From: Geitlerinema sp. S16
GTDB taxonomy: Bacteria; Cyanobacteriota; Cyanobacteriia; Cyanobacteriales; Geitlerinemataceae
Direction: 5' to 3'
Assembly (NCBI GenBank): GCA_011390275.1
Contig: JAABST010000020.1
Span: 16,965-80,964 of the forward strand
DNA length: 64,000 nucleotides
Part shown: one piece after another, positions 25,208-33,590 of the stretch
Layout of the letters: every line of letters begins with the position of its first letter
How positions within the stretch are numbered: the first letter of the stretch is position 1
Position numbers and translations under genes: made by a program
The notes under the pieces: model-generated
What the model was told of the DNA's origin: nothing
What the model saw: the letters and a program-made list of their open reading frames with translations, nothing else
Database searches by the model: none

Positions 25208-28200
25208 ATGGGCGAACAGCGCAATATCAATACGGGCGGCGGTGATGCTTGTGAGGTTCACAACCAAGGCCAGTATTCCGAGGGAAATATCGACAATCGG
25301 CGTTATCAGCAGGGCATTATTGCCAACGACAACGCGACGATTAATATCGAAACGCTGCATCAGCATTTTCACTTTGAGAACCCTTTCCCCGATGGGGTCC
25401 CGTTCAAAGCGCCGCCGATTCCAAAACACTTCGTACCGCGTCCGCAGTATTCCAATGTGATTCGCGAACAATTGCTCTCAGTAGAGGCAAACCAGCCGGG
25501 GACGCTGGTGGTTAGTGCGATTCAGGGGTTGGGCGGGATTGGAAAATCGGTAATGGCGGCAGCTCTGGCGCACGAACCGGCGATCGCCAAGCATTTCCCA
25601 AATGGTGTTCTTTGGGTCACATTAGGTCAGAAGCCGGATTTATTGCCGCTGTTGGGCGACTGGATTTTTAAGTTGGGCGATCAGCAGTACAAGCCCACGA
25701 CAGTTGAGGCGGCGTCGGATTATTTGCGATCGCTTTTGGCCGATAAAACGATGCTTCTGGTCGTTGATGACTTGTGGAATGCGTCACATTTCGAGCCGTT
25801 TCGGCTGGCGGGGAAAGGCTGTCGGGTGTTGGTGACGACGCGCGAGGTGCGACTGAAGGACGCGCAGCGAATCGAGCTGGCAGAAATGTCGCTGGCGGAA
25901 AGTCTGGCGCTGGTGGAAAAGCGGCTCGATCGCCAGTTCGACGAAACCGAGCGGGAGGAATTTGCTGCGTTTGCACGAGCGGTGGGGTATTTGCCGTTAG
26001 CGCTGGAGCTGGGCGCGGTGCAAATCGAGGATGGATATTACGACTGGCACACGTTGCTAGAGGCGTTTGAGGAAGAGTTCGACATTCTCGACTTGGAGGG
26101 GGACGAGATTTCGGAGAACGATCGCCGAAAGTATAGTTTGCGGGCTTGTTTTAACTTGAGTTTGAAGCGGCTCAAGCCGGAACAGGTGCGGCAGTTTGCT
26201 TGGTTGGGGGTGTTGCCGGAGGATGTGTCGGTGGATGCGCGATCGGTGGCGACGCTTTGGGAGACGAAGCCGGGTGCTACGAAGAAGGGTTTGATCGGGC
26301 TGCATCGGCGGGCGCTGTTGTTGGCTGGTGTGCCGGTGTCGGTGAACGGGCGATCGGAGCCAACGTTTCGGCAGCATGATTTATTGCACGATTTGGCGGT
26401 GGAGCTGGTGGCGGCATCTCCGTCGGCGGCGTTGCCGGGGTTGGGGTTATCGATGACGGTGGCGCACGGTCAGCTTTTGGATCGCTATCGTCCGGCGTCG
26501 GGGGCTTGGTGGGATTTGGCGGATGATGGTTATATTCACCGACGGCTGACCTGGCATATGGAGCGGGCTGGGCAGATTCGTGAGATGCACGAGCTGATTC
26601 GATCAGCGAATGGGGCGGGGCGGAATGCTTGGAGTGAGGCGTGTGAGGATTTGGGGTTGTTGACGGTGTTTGTGGAGGATGTGGCGCGGGCGTGGCGCTG
26701 TGCGGAGGAGGTGTATGGGGTGATTCCGACCCAGGCGGAGGGGTGGTGGTGGCAGTTTTGGTGTGCGTTTGCGATGGGTTCGTTGAATAGTTTGGTGGGG
26801 AATATTCCGGGGGAGTTGTTGGCGACGGCGGTGCGGCAGGGGCATTGGAGTGAGGCTCGGGCGGTGGCGTATGCGTTGCAAAAGCGGGAGGAAGGGAAGC
26901 GATCAAAGGCGTTGGCAGCATTGATGCCGGAGTTGCGGGGGCGAGAGATTGTGGATGAGGCGATTCGAGTGGCGCGGGGGATGGTGTCGGCGGAGAATCG
27001 CGATCGGGTTTTTGTTGCAGTAATCGAACATCAGGCAGAGTATTGGTCACCATCAAATGCCATTACGGTAGTTTGTCAGCTTTCTACCTCGCATGAGCAA
27101 TCTAGAGGAGTACAAATACTAGTAAAAAAAGTACCTCAAAACTTAAAGTTAGCCCTATGGTCAATAGCAGATCAAATCCCCAAAAAACTTGACAAAATCA
27201 AAGCCATGAGTGAAATCTCCATGGAGATAAGTTTGAAATTATTGCAACAGCTTTCTAATGAGGCAGATCAGGTCCGTGCACTAGATTTCATAGCAAGCCG
27301 AATACCCTCAAAGCTATTACCAAAAGTATTGTCAATAGTAAAGACAATGTCTTTTGACCACAGCATCTCAAGATCTTTGATCATCTTATCTCATTACTTT
27401 CAGGGAAATTTATTGGAGGAAGCAGTGTCAATAGCATGTCGAATATCTTCCGAGATAGATCGAACAGATGCCCTGGTTGCGTTATGCAATTATTTACCGC
27501 AACAATACCAGTCACAAATATTAAAGATTGCAATCAGTACAATTCATCCATTAAATAAATCTAAATTGATACTTGCATCAGCAAAGTGGCAAGAAAGCTT
27601 ATTTAGCGAAGCTTTGCAAATGACACGTCGGTATCTCAATAGATCTGCACAAGTAGAAATTCTCAGCAGGCTATCAGAGCGGGATGCATCATTATTTAAT
27701 GAGGCTTTAGAAGTACTTGAGAAGATTCCCAACGAATACCATAAGACTCGTATATTTGAAGCATTACTCGAGAAGCTTCCCACTTCTTTTCTGCCCAAAG
27801 CCCTATCAGTAGTTCTTAGAGTTGAGCATGAAAAGTGTAGAGCAATGTCATTAAGAGTAATGGCTGAAAAATTCAATTCTTGTATTTCTAGTGAATTATC
27901 AAATGCTGCTCGTCAACTGTTAGAAAACTCTGACAAAGCTTTTGTCTTTACCGTATTAGCCGAAAAAGATAGCTCTTTATTCTATGAGGCACTAATTTTA
28001 AACACTCGAATCAATGATGACCTTGACAAAGCCAAGACTTTAGTTGAGTTAACCTTCCAAAAATCAGCTTTCTTGTCTGAGGCACTGATAGCCATACGCA
28101 ATATTTCTGATCATCATGGCGATTGTCTATACCTCTCTGAGCGTGCTCACTTGATGGCTAGGCTAGTGTCTCTACAACCTAGCTTATTGCCTGAAGCATT

Positions 28201-29113
28201 ACGTCTCATAGACAAAATTTCTGATGATCACTGCAAGTATACGGTATTGGCTGAGTTGGTTGGCAATATTCCAGTATGGCTATTTCATACTGCTGCCATA
28301 ATTGCCAAAAAGATACCGCATAAACTTACTCGAGCCAAAGCTTTTTTAGCTCTATCAAAACATAGAAAAGAGTGTTTTCTTGAAGCACTGACTATTACTC
28401 GTCAGAATTTGGAAGCATCAGAACGAGCTAGAATGTTGGGCGAGCTGGCAATACATCAGGAAGATTTGTTTGCTGAAGCTCTTGTGGCCGCTAGTGAAAT
28501 ACCAAGTGTGGTTTCTCAAGTTTCTGTTTTGTGCCAATTATGCCAAATGCTTCCACAAAAATATTTCTCTCAGGCTTTGAATATGGCGCGTCAAATTAGT
28601 GTGTCGGAACGAGCTGAAGTTTTAAATGTCTTGGTGAAATATGACTCCAGTCTTATGCGAGAAGCACTAGAGTTGACCCTTCAAATTGATAATGATCATA
28701 GACGATCCAGTGCGTTGGTCAAGCTTGCGGAAAACTTGCCGGTATCTTTGCATTCAAGAATGCTTGAGGTGATCGGCCTAATCTCTAGCTGTTCTGAGCG
28801 GGCTAAAGTACTGAGCACTCTGGCAAACTTTTCATCACTACAACCATCTGTAGATTTAAGGCAAAGTGCGATCGCCATCCGTGACCCCTACCACCGCGCC
28901 CAAGCCCTCACCGGTTTCACCGACCCCACCTCCTGGCAAACCATCCATACCGACCACAACCAAAACCTCCTCCGCCTCCTCTCCACCCGCGATCGCAAAC
29001 ACCTGATCGAACTCCTCCCCAAACTCCACCCCACCCTCCTCCAACTCGGCGGCCAACCCGCCATCGATGCCGCGATCGAAGCCATGCGCGACGCCTGCAA
29101 CCAATGGCCGTAA
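25208..29113 (+). CDS. STAND NTPase (NB-ARC) with long helical-repeat sensor
   Basis: 1301 residues from the ATG at 25208, with AGGAAGG just upstream; a TTG at 25187 opens the frame. Residues 2-55 are Gly/Asn-rich (NINTGGGDACEVHNQGQYSEGN), resembling the short beta-helical leaders of other cyanobacterial NTPases. The NB-ARC domain follows, with Walker A GLGGIGKS (107-114), Walker B LLVVDDLW (D187, D188) and VLVTTRE. A winged-helix region leads to about 700 residues of 30-35-residue helical repeats (pattern EAL..A..I....RA..L..LA..LP). The WD40 repeats often seen with this NB-ARC type are missing. Codons for about residues 605-1220 are markedly A/T-rich and lack HIP1 sites, unlike both ends. 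STAND proteins are ligand-triggered oligomerising switches; I see no catalytic effector domain, so the effector may be the downstream PIN protein. Confidence 0.9.
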   Translation: MGEQRNINTGGGDACEVHNQGQYSEGNIDNRRYQQGIIANDNATINIETLHQHFHFENPFPDGVPFKAPPIPKHFVPRPQYSNVIREQLLSVEANQPGTLVVSAIQGLGGIGKSVMAAALAHEPAIAKHFPNGVLWVTLGQKPDLLPLLGDWIFKLGDQQYKPTTVEAASDYLRSLLADKTMLLVVDDLWNASHFEPFRLAGKGCRVLVTTREVRLKDAQRIELAEMSLAESLALVEKRLDRQFDETEREEFAAFARAVGYLPLALELGAVQIEDGYYDWHTLLEAFEEEFDILDLEGDEISENDRRKYSLRACFNLSLKRLKPEQVRQFAWLGVLPEDVSVDARSVATLWETKPGATKKGLIGLHRRALLLAGVPVSVNGRSEPTFRQHDLLHDLAVELVAASPSAALPGLGLSMTVAHGQLLDRYRPASGAWWDLADDGYIHRRLTWHMERAGQIREMHELIRSANGAGRNAWSEACEDLGLLTVFVEDVARAWRCAEEVYGVIPTQAEGWWWQFWCAFAMGSLNSLVGNIPGELLATAVRQGHWSEARAVAYALQKREEGKRSKALAALMPELRGREIVDEAIRVARGMVSAENRDRVFVAVIEHQAEYWSPSNAITVVCQLSTSHEQSRGVQILVKKVPQNLKLALWSIADQIPKKLDKIKAMSEISMEISLKLLQQLSNEADQVRALDFIASRIPSKLLPKVLSIVKTMSFDHSISRSLIILSHYFQGNLLEEAVSIACRISSEIDRTDALVALCNYLPQQYQSQILKIAISTIHPLNKSKLILASAKWQESLFSEALQMTRRYLNRSAQVEILSRLSERDASLFNEALEVLEKIPNEYHKTRIFEALLEKLPTSFLPKALSVVLRVEHEKCRAMSLRVMAEKFNSCISSELSNAARQLLENSDKAFVFTVLAEKDSSLFYEALILNTRINDDLDKAKTLVELTFQKSAFLSEALIAIRNISDHHGDCLYLSERAHLMARLVSLQPSLLPEALRLIDKISDDHCKYTVLAELVGNIPVWLFHTAAIIAKKIPHKLTRAKAFLALSKHRKECFLEALTITRQNLEASERARMLGELAIHQEDLFAEALVAASEIPSVVSQVSVLCQLCQMLPQKYFSQALNMARQISVSERAEVLNVLVKYDSSLMREALELTLQIDNDHRRSSALVKLAENLPVSLHSRMLEVIGLISSCSERAKVLSTLANFSSLQPSVDLRQSAIAIRDPYHRAQALTGFTDPTSWQTIHTDHNQNLLRLLSTRDRKHLIELLPKLHPTLLQLGGQPAIDAAIEAMRDACNQWP

Positions 29114-29131
29114 CCCCCACACCGTAAACCC

Positions 29132-29365
29132 ATGACCCCCAACGACTACAACCACCTCCTACAAACCGCCCTCACCCTACCCCCCAACCTTCGCACCCAA
29201 CTCGCCCAAACCCTACTCGAAAGCCTCGATCAACCCTCCCCCCAACCCACAATCCAAAGCAACCACAGCGATCATTGGTTTGCGACACTCCCCAAACGCA
29301 TCGACCCCCTAGAATTTCAGCGATCGATCCGGAGTGAATGGGATGACAGAACGCCGCCTCTTTGA
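29132..29365 (+). CDS. Antitoxin-like protein (addiction-module type)
   Basis: 77 residues, MTPNDYNHLLQTALTLPPNLRTQLAQTLLESLDQP..., with the LP...R..LA..LLESLD pattern of small unstable antitoxins (PF09720-like). It starts 19 bp after the STAND stop and overlaps the PIN toxin start by 23 bp, the standard antitoxin-first arrangement. The first 11 or so codons recur as a dead fragment at 30300 and 33209. Confidence 0.72.
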   Translation: MTPNDYNHLLQTALTLPPNLRTQLAQTLLESLDQPSPQPTIQSNHSDHWFATLPKRIDPLEFQRSIRSEWDDRTPPL

Positions 29366-29735
29366 CACCAATATCCTCATCTACTTCCTCAACGGCGATT
29401 CAACTGTACGCGACCTCGTCGATCGCACCATCCAAACCCAGACCGCCTACTATTCACCCATCACCCGGATCGAACTGCTCTCTTACCCAAACCTCACAGA
29501 GACAGAATCTCAAAACATTCGTGACTTTCTACACCACCTGCAAATGATCGAGCTGAACGAACTCATGCTCGATCGTACCGCCGACATTCGTAGAACCACA
29601 CGCATAAAGCTACCCGATGCACTGATTGCAGCCTGCGCGATCGAATCTAACTGCACGATGGTCACCCGCAACGTCAAAGACTTTGAGCACATTGCGGATC
29701 TCACACTTGAGAATCCTTACGATAACCAACCATGA
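29343..29735 (+). CDS. PIN-domain toxin (VapC-like ribonuclease)
   Basis: 130 residues from the ATG at 29343; an ATG three codons earlier is also in frame. The PIN fold acidic residues are visible in RRLFDTNILIYFLNGD (first Asp), TRIELLSYP (Glu), KLPDALIAACAIESNCTMVTRNVKDF (Asp of LPDALIA and the later Asp). VapC-type toxins are Mg-dependent RNases, often cutting tRNA or rRNA, restrained by the partner antitoxin. Its stop overlaps the next start by four bases (ATGA). Confidence 0.9.
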   Translation: MTERRLFDTNILIYFLNGDSTVRDLVDRTIQTQTAYYSPITRIELLSYPNLTETESQNIRDFLHHLQMIELNELMLDRTADIRRTTRIKLPDALIAACAIESNCTMVTRNVKDFEHIADLTLENPYDNQP

Positions 29736-29959
29736 CCCTCACCGACCTCCTCCCCGCCCTGCAAAACCTCCCCCGCCCCGACAAACTCCGCGCCATGCAA
29801 TTCCTCCTCGCCGAACTCGCCCGCGACGAAGGACTCGCCCTCATCCCCGACGCCACCTACGAAATCTGGTCACCCCTCGACTCACACCAAGCCGCCCACC
29901 AACTCACCGCACTGCTCGACGAAGCCGAGACTCGAAAAACTTATCAACGCTTGGCATGA
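29732..29959 (+). CDS. Small helical protein of a cyanobacterial antitoxin-like family
   Basis: 75 residues: MTLTDLLPALQNLPRPDKLRAMQFLLAELARDEG, then IPDATYEIWSPLDSHQAAHQLTALLDE. The pattern DKL.AMQFL..EL..EEG ... Y.IWSP.D...AA is one I have seen in many short cyanobacterial proteins adjacent to toxin genes. No named function. Four-base overlaps with the genes on both sides show it is translated as part of the same operon. Confidence 0.7.
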   Translation: MTLTDLLPALQNLPRPDKLRAMQFLLAELARDEGLALIPDATYEIWSPLDSHQAAHQLTALLDEAETRKTYQRLA

Positions 29960-30267
29960 CTACTTTAACCCTGACCACTGAACCCACCGCCACCCACATC
30001 GAATTCACCCACACCACCTTCACCATCCACCTCGCCGATCGTCGCCAACTCACGATCCCCCTCGACTGGTATCCCCGATTGCACCATGCAACCCCTGACG
30101 AACGCCACAACTGGGAACTCCTCGGTGACGGCTACGCGATCGAATGGCCGCAACTCGACGAACACATCGGCATCGAAGGACTCCTCGCCGGACGACACAG
30201 CGGCGAAAGCCAAACCTCCCTCGATCGCTGGCTGAACAGCCGATCAACACCACCAGAAGCCAACTAA
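29956..30267 (+). CDS. DUF2442-family protein
   Basis: 103 residues starting within the ATGA overlap at 29956. Its sequence (FTIHLADRRQLTIPLDWYPRLHHATPDERHNWELLGDGYAIEWPQLDEHIGIEGLLAGR) fits the DUF2442 pattern: variable strands, then a GxxIEWPxLDEDIxIEGLLxG core. DUF2442 proteins commonly pair with DUF4160 or toxin-like partners in bacteria and are regarded as antitoxin-like, but function is unproven. The last 31 codons fall inside the 507-bp direct repeat and are copied at 33084-33176. Confidence 0.85.
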   Translation: MTTLTLTTEPTATHIEFTHTTFTIHLADRRQLTIPLDWYPRLHHATPDERHNWELLGDGYAIEWPQLDEHIGIEGLLAGRHSGESQTSLDRWLNSRSTPPEAN

Positions 30268-30299
30268 ACCCCAACCCAACCCCGCAAACACCCAAACCC

Positions 30300-30347
30300 A
30301 TGACCCCCAACGACAACAACCACCTCCTACAATCGGAGCTGCGATAA
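30300..30347 (+). pseudogene. Decapitated antitoxin start (MTPNDNNHLLQSELR, stop)
   Basis: The first 33 bases match the start of the antitoxin gene at 29132 with one difference, including bases before the ATG (AAACCC), then the frame changes and stops after 15 codons. It is a remnant of a second antitoxin gene, cut off where the CHAT gene end begins. The same relic is present in the right copy of the direct repeat at 33209-33256. Confidence 0.7.
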
Positions 30348-30363
30348 GTCCCACCCACTTGGG

Positions 30364-30681
30364 TTATTCCGGCTCCCCAATCAACACAAACGCCGCCCAA
30401 TAATACGGATTCGGATACTTCTCCTTCACACTTAACATCGCCCGCCGCAACGCCCGCGCCTTACCCATATCCCCACCCTGCCACACCCGATAAAACTCCA
30501 CCATCAGATCCGCCGTCGCCCGATCGCTCACATTCCACAACGACACCAACACACTCGGCACACCCGACACCATCAACGATCGCGACAAACCAATCACACC
30601 ATCCCCCGAAATCCGCCCCAACCCCGTACTGCACGCACTCAACGCCACCAAATCCGCATTAAGCGACAAATCGAGAATTTC
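30364..30681 (-). pseudogene. C-terminal fragment of a CHAT protease gene
   Basis: On the minus strand the last about 105 codons of the CHAT gene at 33273 are repeated exactly, including LSACSTGLG with the catalytic Cys but not the catalytic His region. Upstream it is joined to the kinase fragment in a different frame, so it has no proper start and is presumably dead. Confidence 0.88.
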
Positions 30682-30832
30682 AGCAGGGCATCAATGTCTG
30701 GATCGCGACGGGGCAATCGGCGGTGTCGCGAGCTTGGTAGGTGACGCAAAAGCCACCTTCACCGAGTAGCCGCTCGATCGTGTATTTGCCGCCCGCGAGG
30801 CGGTATCCGGACTGCCAAATTGTCATGGGCAT
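30680..30832 (-). pseudogene. Serine/threonine kinase N-lobe fragment
   Basis: Fifty codons from ATG 30832: MPMTIWQSGYRLAGGKYTIE, then RLLGEGGFCVTYQARDTADC and PVAIQTLMPC, stop. This is the start of a cyanobacterial Hanks-type kinase: the glycine-rich loop GEGGFxVTY is intact, while the VAIK lysine position reads VAIQ. The frame ends at a TGA lying across the border of the 507-bp repeat (30680-30682), so the rest of the kinase was lost at that junction. It lies 73 bp downstream of the acyltransferase on the same strand. Confidence 0.78.
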
Positions 30833-30905
30833 AGCTAAACTAGGGGCGTAGATCGTCTCCTTGTTGTTTTTTGTCGGGCGGTCAAAAGATTATCTAGCGA
30901 AGGCT

Positions 30906-32981
30906 CTACGGTTCATTGATGACATACCCTAAGTTTCGTTGATCGAGAAATTCAATGAAATCATCGTAGAGGGATTCCGAACCATAGGCATTTAAGTGAT
31001 CGTCGTCGGCAAACAGTGGCGTACCTTCTGCCGAGAATGGCGCACAGTTTTCTGCGTTGCAGAAGTTCAAGAATGGATCGTAAATATGCAGCGCCGCAGA
31101 CTCAGACTCGGCCTGCTGAAAAGCCTTGATGATCGGCATTCGGTATTCTGCCTCAACCGCAGGATCGAGTCGGCAGGTCTCTGGCTGAAGTGCGAGTGGG
31201 CGGAACCACTCTGTTTGGCACTCATGAGGGAGGTGCTTCCAGTCAGGCAGTGGCGCAAAAACGACGAGGGATATGCCACGCTCGGCTAGTTTATCGGCAA
31301 TCTTCGGTAGCTCTGCCGAGTACTGCGTCAGCACTTCTGTTTTCGATAGGCGCTCTTTCTGCTGGCGTAAGGTATATCCACCATTGCGAGAGAGCTTGAG
31401 ATCTTCTGAATAGTTAGGCTCTAAAAAGTAAGGCTTAGAGCGGCTGGATACGATCACGACATCTCCCGGTTTTCCGTCTTCGAGAACCTTGGAGATGAAG
31501 GCAGTATTGGAATCCCGACAGGCGCGCCCGCCTTTGCCGCTGCGCTCTAGAGTTTCCGAAAAAAAGCAACCCGTTTTAACGAGCATCACAAGCCGATCGA
31601 AACGATCGTTCTCGATGAGTTGGCTTACCAAGGGGCGCAGAGCCAACGTGTGGCTATCTCCTGTGAAGTAGAAGGTTCGCAGAGGCTCTGGCGCTGATTC
31701 GCGATCAATATAGCTGCAATCAGAAAAATCCTCCGAGGCCGTGCGCCCGTCTTGGCAGGGTTTGTAACTTGGCGACAGCGTAAAGGGATAGCGTGTTGCC
31801 CTTGGGTAGACGGTTCCCGCGTATATCGCCCGCGCCGGTGCGGAATTTAGGAAAAAGAGGAAGAGCGTCGTCGAGAGAACGAGCGCAACGCCGTAGCCGA
31901 TCGTTTTGAGGGAAGATTTCGCCCATTGCGCATGTCGAAGTGGTGTTTCGATTTTGTGATAGGAAATCGCCGACAGCGCAAAAATTAGGGGGAGTTGAAT
32001 AACGAGCGTCCATTTTGAAATGCCCACCGTCCAGCGGCTGAGTACGATGACCGACCAGTGCCAAAGATAGAGCGAATACGACAGCCGTCCGATATAGGTG
32101 AGCCAAGGATGGGACAGTGATCGCCCGGCTGCACCACGCGCGTCGAGGAACAGCATTGCCAAGCTCACGATCGCCACTGCTGCAATTCTCGACCAGGTTT
32201 GCAGCTCGATCGGCAAGAAGAACAGACTTGTCAGAGCGATAACGAGCAGCGCGGCGATCGCATTTCGGTAGCGCGAGAGGGCGTTTGGGAAACGGCGGGC
32301 GATGGGGAACATCAAACACCCCGCCCCGAGTTCCCAAAATCGTGCGGGGGTCAAAAAATATGCCGTTGCTTCGCCTGTATTTGCCAGCGACACGTACAGA
32401 CCAAGAGAAAGCAGGCTCAAGACGGCGATCGAAACGAGTACGTTTCGCGTTCCGCCCGGACGCTGCTTGCCGCTAAAACCGCATAGGTACAGTAGTGCGG
32501 GAAAGACAAGGTAAAACTGCTCTTCAACACCCAGCGACCAGGTGTGGGTAAAGAGATTGAGTTCGGCAGAGCCACCAAAGTAGTCAATGCTCTGCTGCAA
32601 TAAATATAAGTTTGAAACGCCAAACAGTGCGAAGACTCCAGTCCAGAGCGATTCTTCGGGGTTATAGATAAACAGGCAGCCCAGCAGACTCGTCACCGCA
32701 ATACAGGCAATGAGTACCGGAAATAGCCGCTTGACCCGGCGGGCATAGAAGTCAATGAAGTAAGCTTTCGCGGAGGTGTGATGCTTGCGCGAAAGCGCGA
32801 AAGTGACCACAAAGCCAGACAGCGTAAAAAATATATCAACCCCGAGAAAGCCACTAGGCAAAATGTCGGGGTTGAGGTGGTTGGCGATGACGGCTAGGAC
32901 GGGCAAGACGCGCAGGCCATCAATTTCGTGCCGGTAGCGTGATGGGGCTGGGCTAGCGGCAACACCGAGGGCTGTACTCAT
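30906..32981 (-). CDS. OafA/YrhL-type acyltransferase with SGNH domain
   Basis: 691 residues. The N-terminal acyltransferase-3 domain (about 1-380) starts YRHEIDGLRVLPVLAVIANHL, followed by SGFLGVDIFFTLSGFVVTFAL, and has about ten membrane helices (THTWSLGVEEQFYLVFPALL is typical). The C-terminal periplasmic SGNH domain (about 415-691) shows FTGDSHTLALRPL as block I and a late Asp-Asp-His (ADDDHLNAYG). Such proteins O-acetylate peptidoglycan or surface polysaccharides. The gene lies exactly between the two 507-bp repeats, so it appears to have arrived with that rearrangement. Confidence 0.92.
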   Translation of the reverse strand: MSTALGVAASPAPSRYRHEIDGLRVLPVLAVIANHLNPDILPSGFLGVDIFFTLSGFVVTFALSRKHHTSAKAYFIDFYARRVKRLFPVLIACIAVTSLLGCLFIYNPEESLWTGVFALFGVSNLYLLQQSIDYFGGSAELNLFTHTWSLGVEEQFYLVFPALLYLCGFSGKQRPGGTRNVLVSIAVLSLLSLGLYVSLANTGEATAYFLTPARFWELGAGCLMFPIARRFPNALSRYRNAIAALLVIALTSLFFLPIELQTWSRIAAVAIVSLAMLFLDARGAAGRSLSHPWLTYIGRLSYSLYLWHWSVIVLSRWTVGISKWTLVIQLPLIFALSAISYHKIETPLRHAQWAKSSLKTIGYGVALVLSTTLFLFFLNSAPARAIYAGTVYPRATRYPFTLSPSYKPCQDGRTASEDFSDCSYIDRESAPEPLRTFYFTGDSHTLALRPLVSQLIENDRFDRLVMLVKTGCFFSETLERSGKGGRACRDSNTAFISKVLEDGKPGDVVIVSSRSKPYFLEPNYSEDLKLSRNGGYTLRQQKERLSKTEVLTQYSAELPKIADKLAERGISLVVFAPLPDWKHLPHECQTEWFRPLALQPETCRLDPAVEAEYRMPIIKAFQQAESESAALHIYDPFLNFCNAENCAPFSAEGTPLFADDDHLNAYGSESLYDDFIEFLDQRNLGYVINEP

Positions 32982-33083
32982 TTCTATCGGTGGCTGGCAA
33001 GATCGGGCGGATTCCTACAATGTTGTAGCACAGGAGCGAGTGAGGAGTCCTCTTCCCACACGCTCCCGTGCCGTGACGTTCTG

Positions 33084-33590
33084 GAAGGACTCCTCGCCGG
33101 ACGACACAGCGGCGAAAGCCAAACCTCCCTCGATCGCTGGCTGAACAGCCGATCGACACCACCAGAAGCCAACTAAACCCCAACCCAACCCCGCAAACAC
33201 CCAAACCCATGACCCCCAACGACAACAACCACCTCCTACAATCGGAGCTGCGATAAGTCCCACCCACTTGGGTTATTCCGGCTCCCCAATCAACACAAAC
33301 GCCGCCCAATAATACGGATTCGGATACTTCTCCTTCACACTTAACATCGCCCGCCGCAACGCCCGCGCCTTACCCATATCCCCACCCTGCCACACCCGAT
33401 AAAACTCCACCATCAGATCCGCCGTCGCCCGATCGCTCACATTCCACAACGACACCAACACACTCGGCACACCCGACACCATCAACGATCGCGACAAACC
33501 AATCACACCATCCCCCGAAATCCGCCCCAACCCCGTACTGCACGCACTCAACGCCACCAAATCCGCATTAAGCGACAAATCGAGAATTTC
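33084..33590. repeat. 507-bp direct repeat, right copy
   Basis: Same unit as 30175-30681. Here the CHAT gene end is continuous with the full CHAT gene, while the DUF2442 3' end has lost its 5' part and starts abruptly at 33084. So the right copy is native for CHAT and the left copy is native for DUF2442. Confidence 0.95.
33209..33256 (+). pseudogene. Decapitated antitoxin start, second copy
   Basis: Identical to the fragment at 30300-30347, carried by the direct repeat. Confidence 0.65.

Larger units (their letters stand above)
30175..30681. repeat. 507-bp direct repeat, left copy
   Basis: Bases 30175-30681 match 33084-33590 at a constant offset of 2909. By eye I find one mismatch (A at 30246, G at 33155). 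The unit holds the 3' end of the DUF2442 gene, a dead antitoxin start and the last 101 codons (plus a few bases) of the CHAT protease gene. Between the copies are the kinase fragment and the acyltransferase. Confidence 0.95.

Noticed and set aside
24118..25230. 370-residue Arg/Pro-rich frame overlapping the methyltransferase gene
   Set aside because: It overlaps the VOC end and the whole methyltransferase in another frame, with arginine-rich low-complexity sequence typical of a frame shadow.
30175..33590. The 507-bp repeats as long terminal repeats of a transposon
   Set aside because: The repeat contains ends of ordinary genes, has no terminal inverted structure or target duplication, and no transposase lies between the copies.
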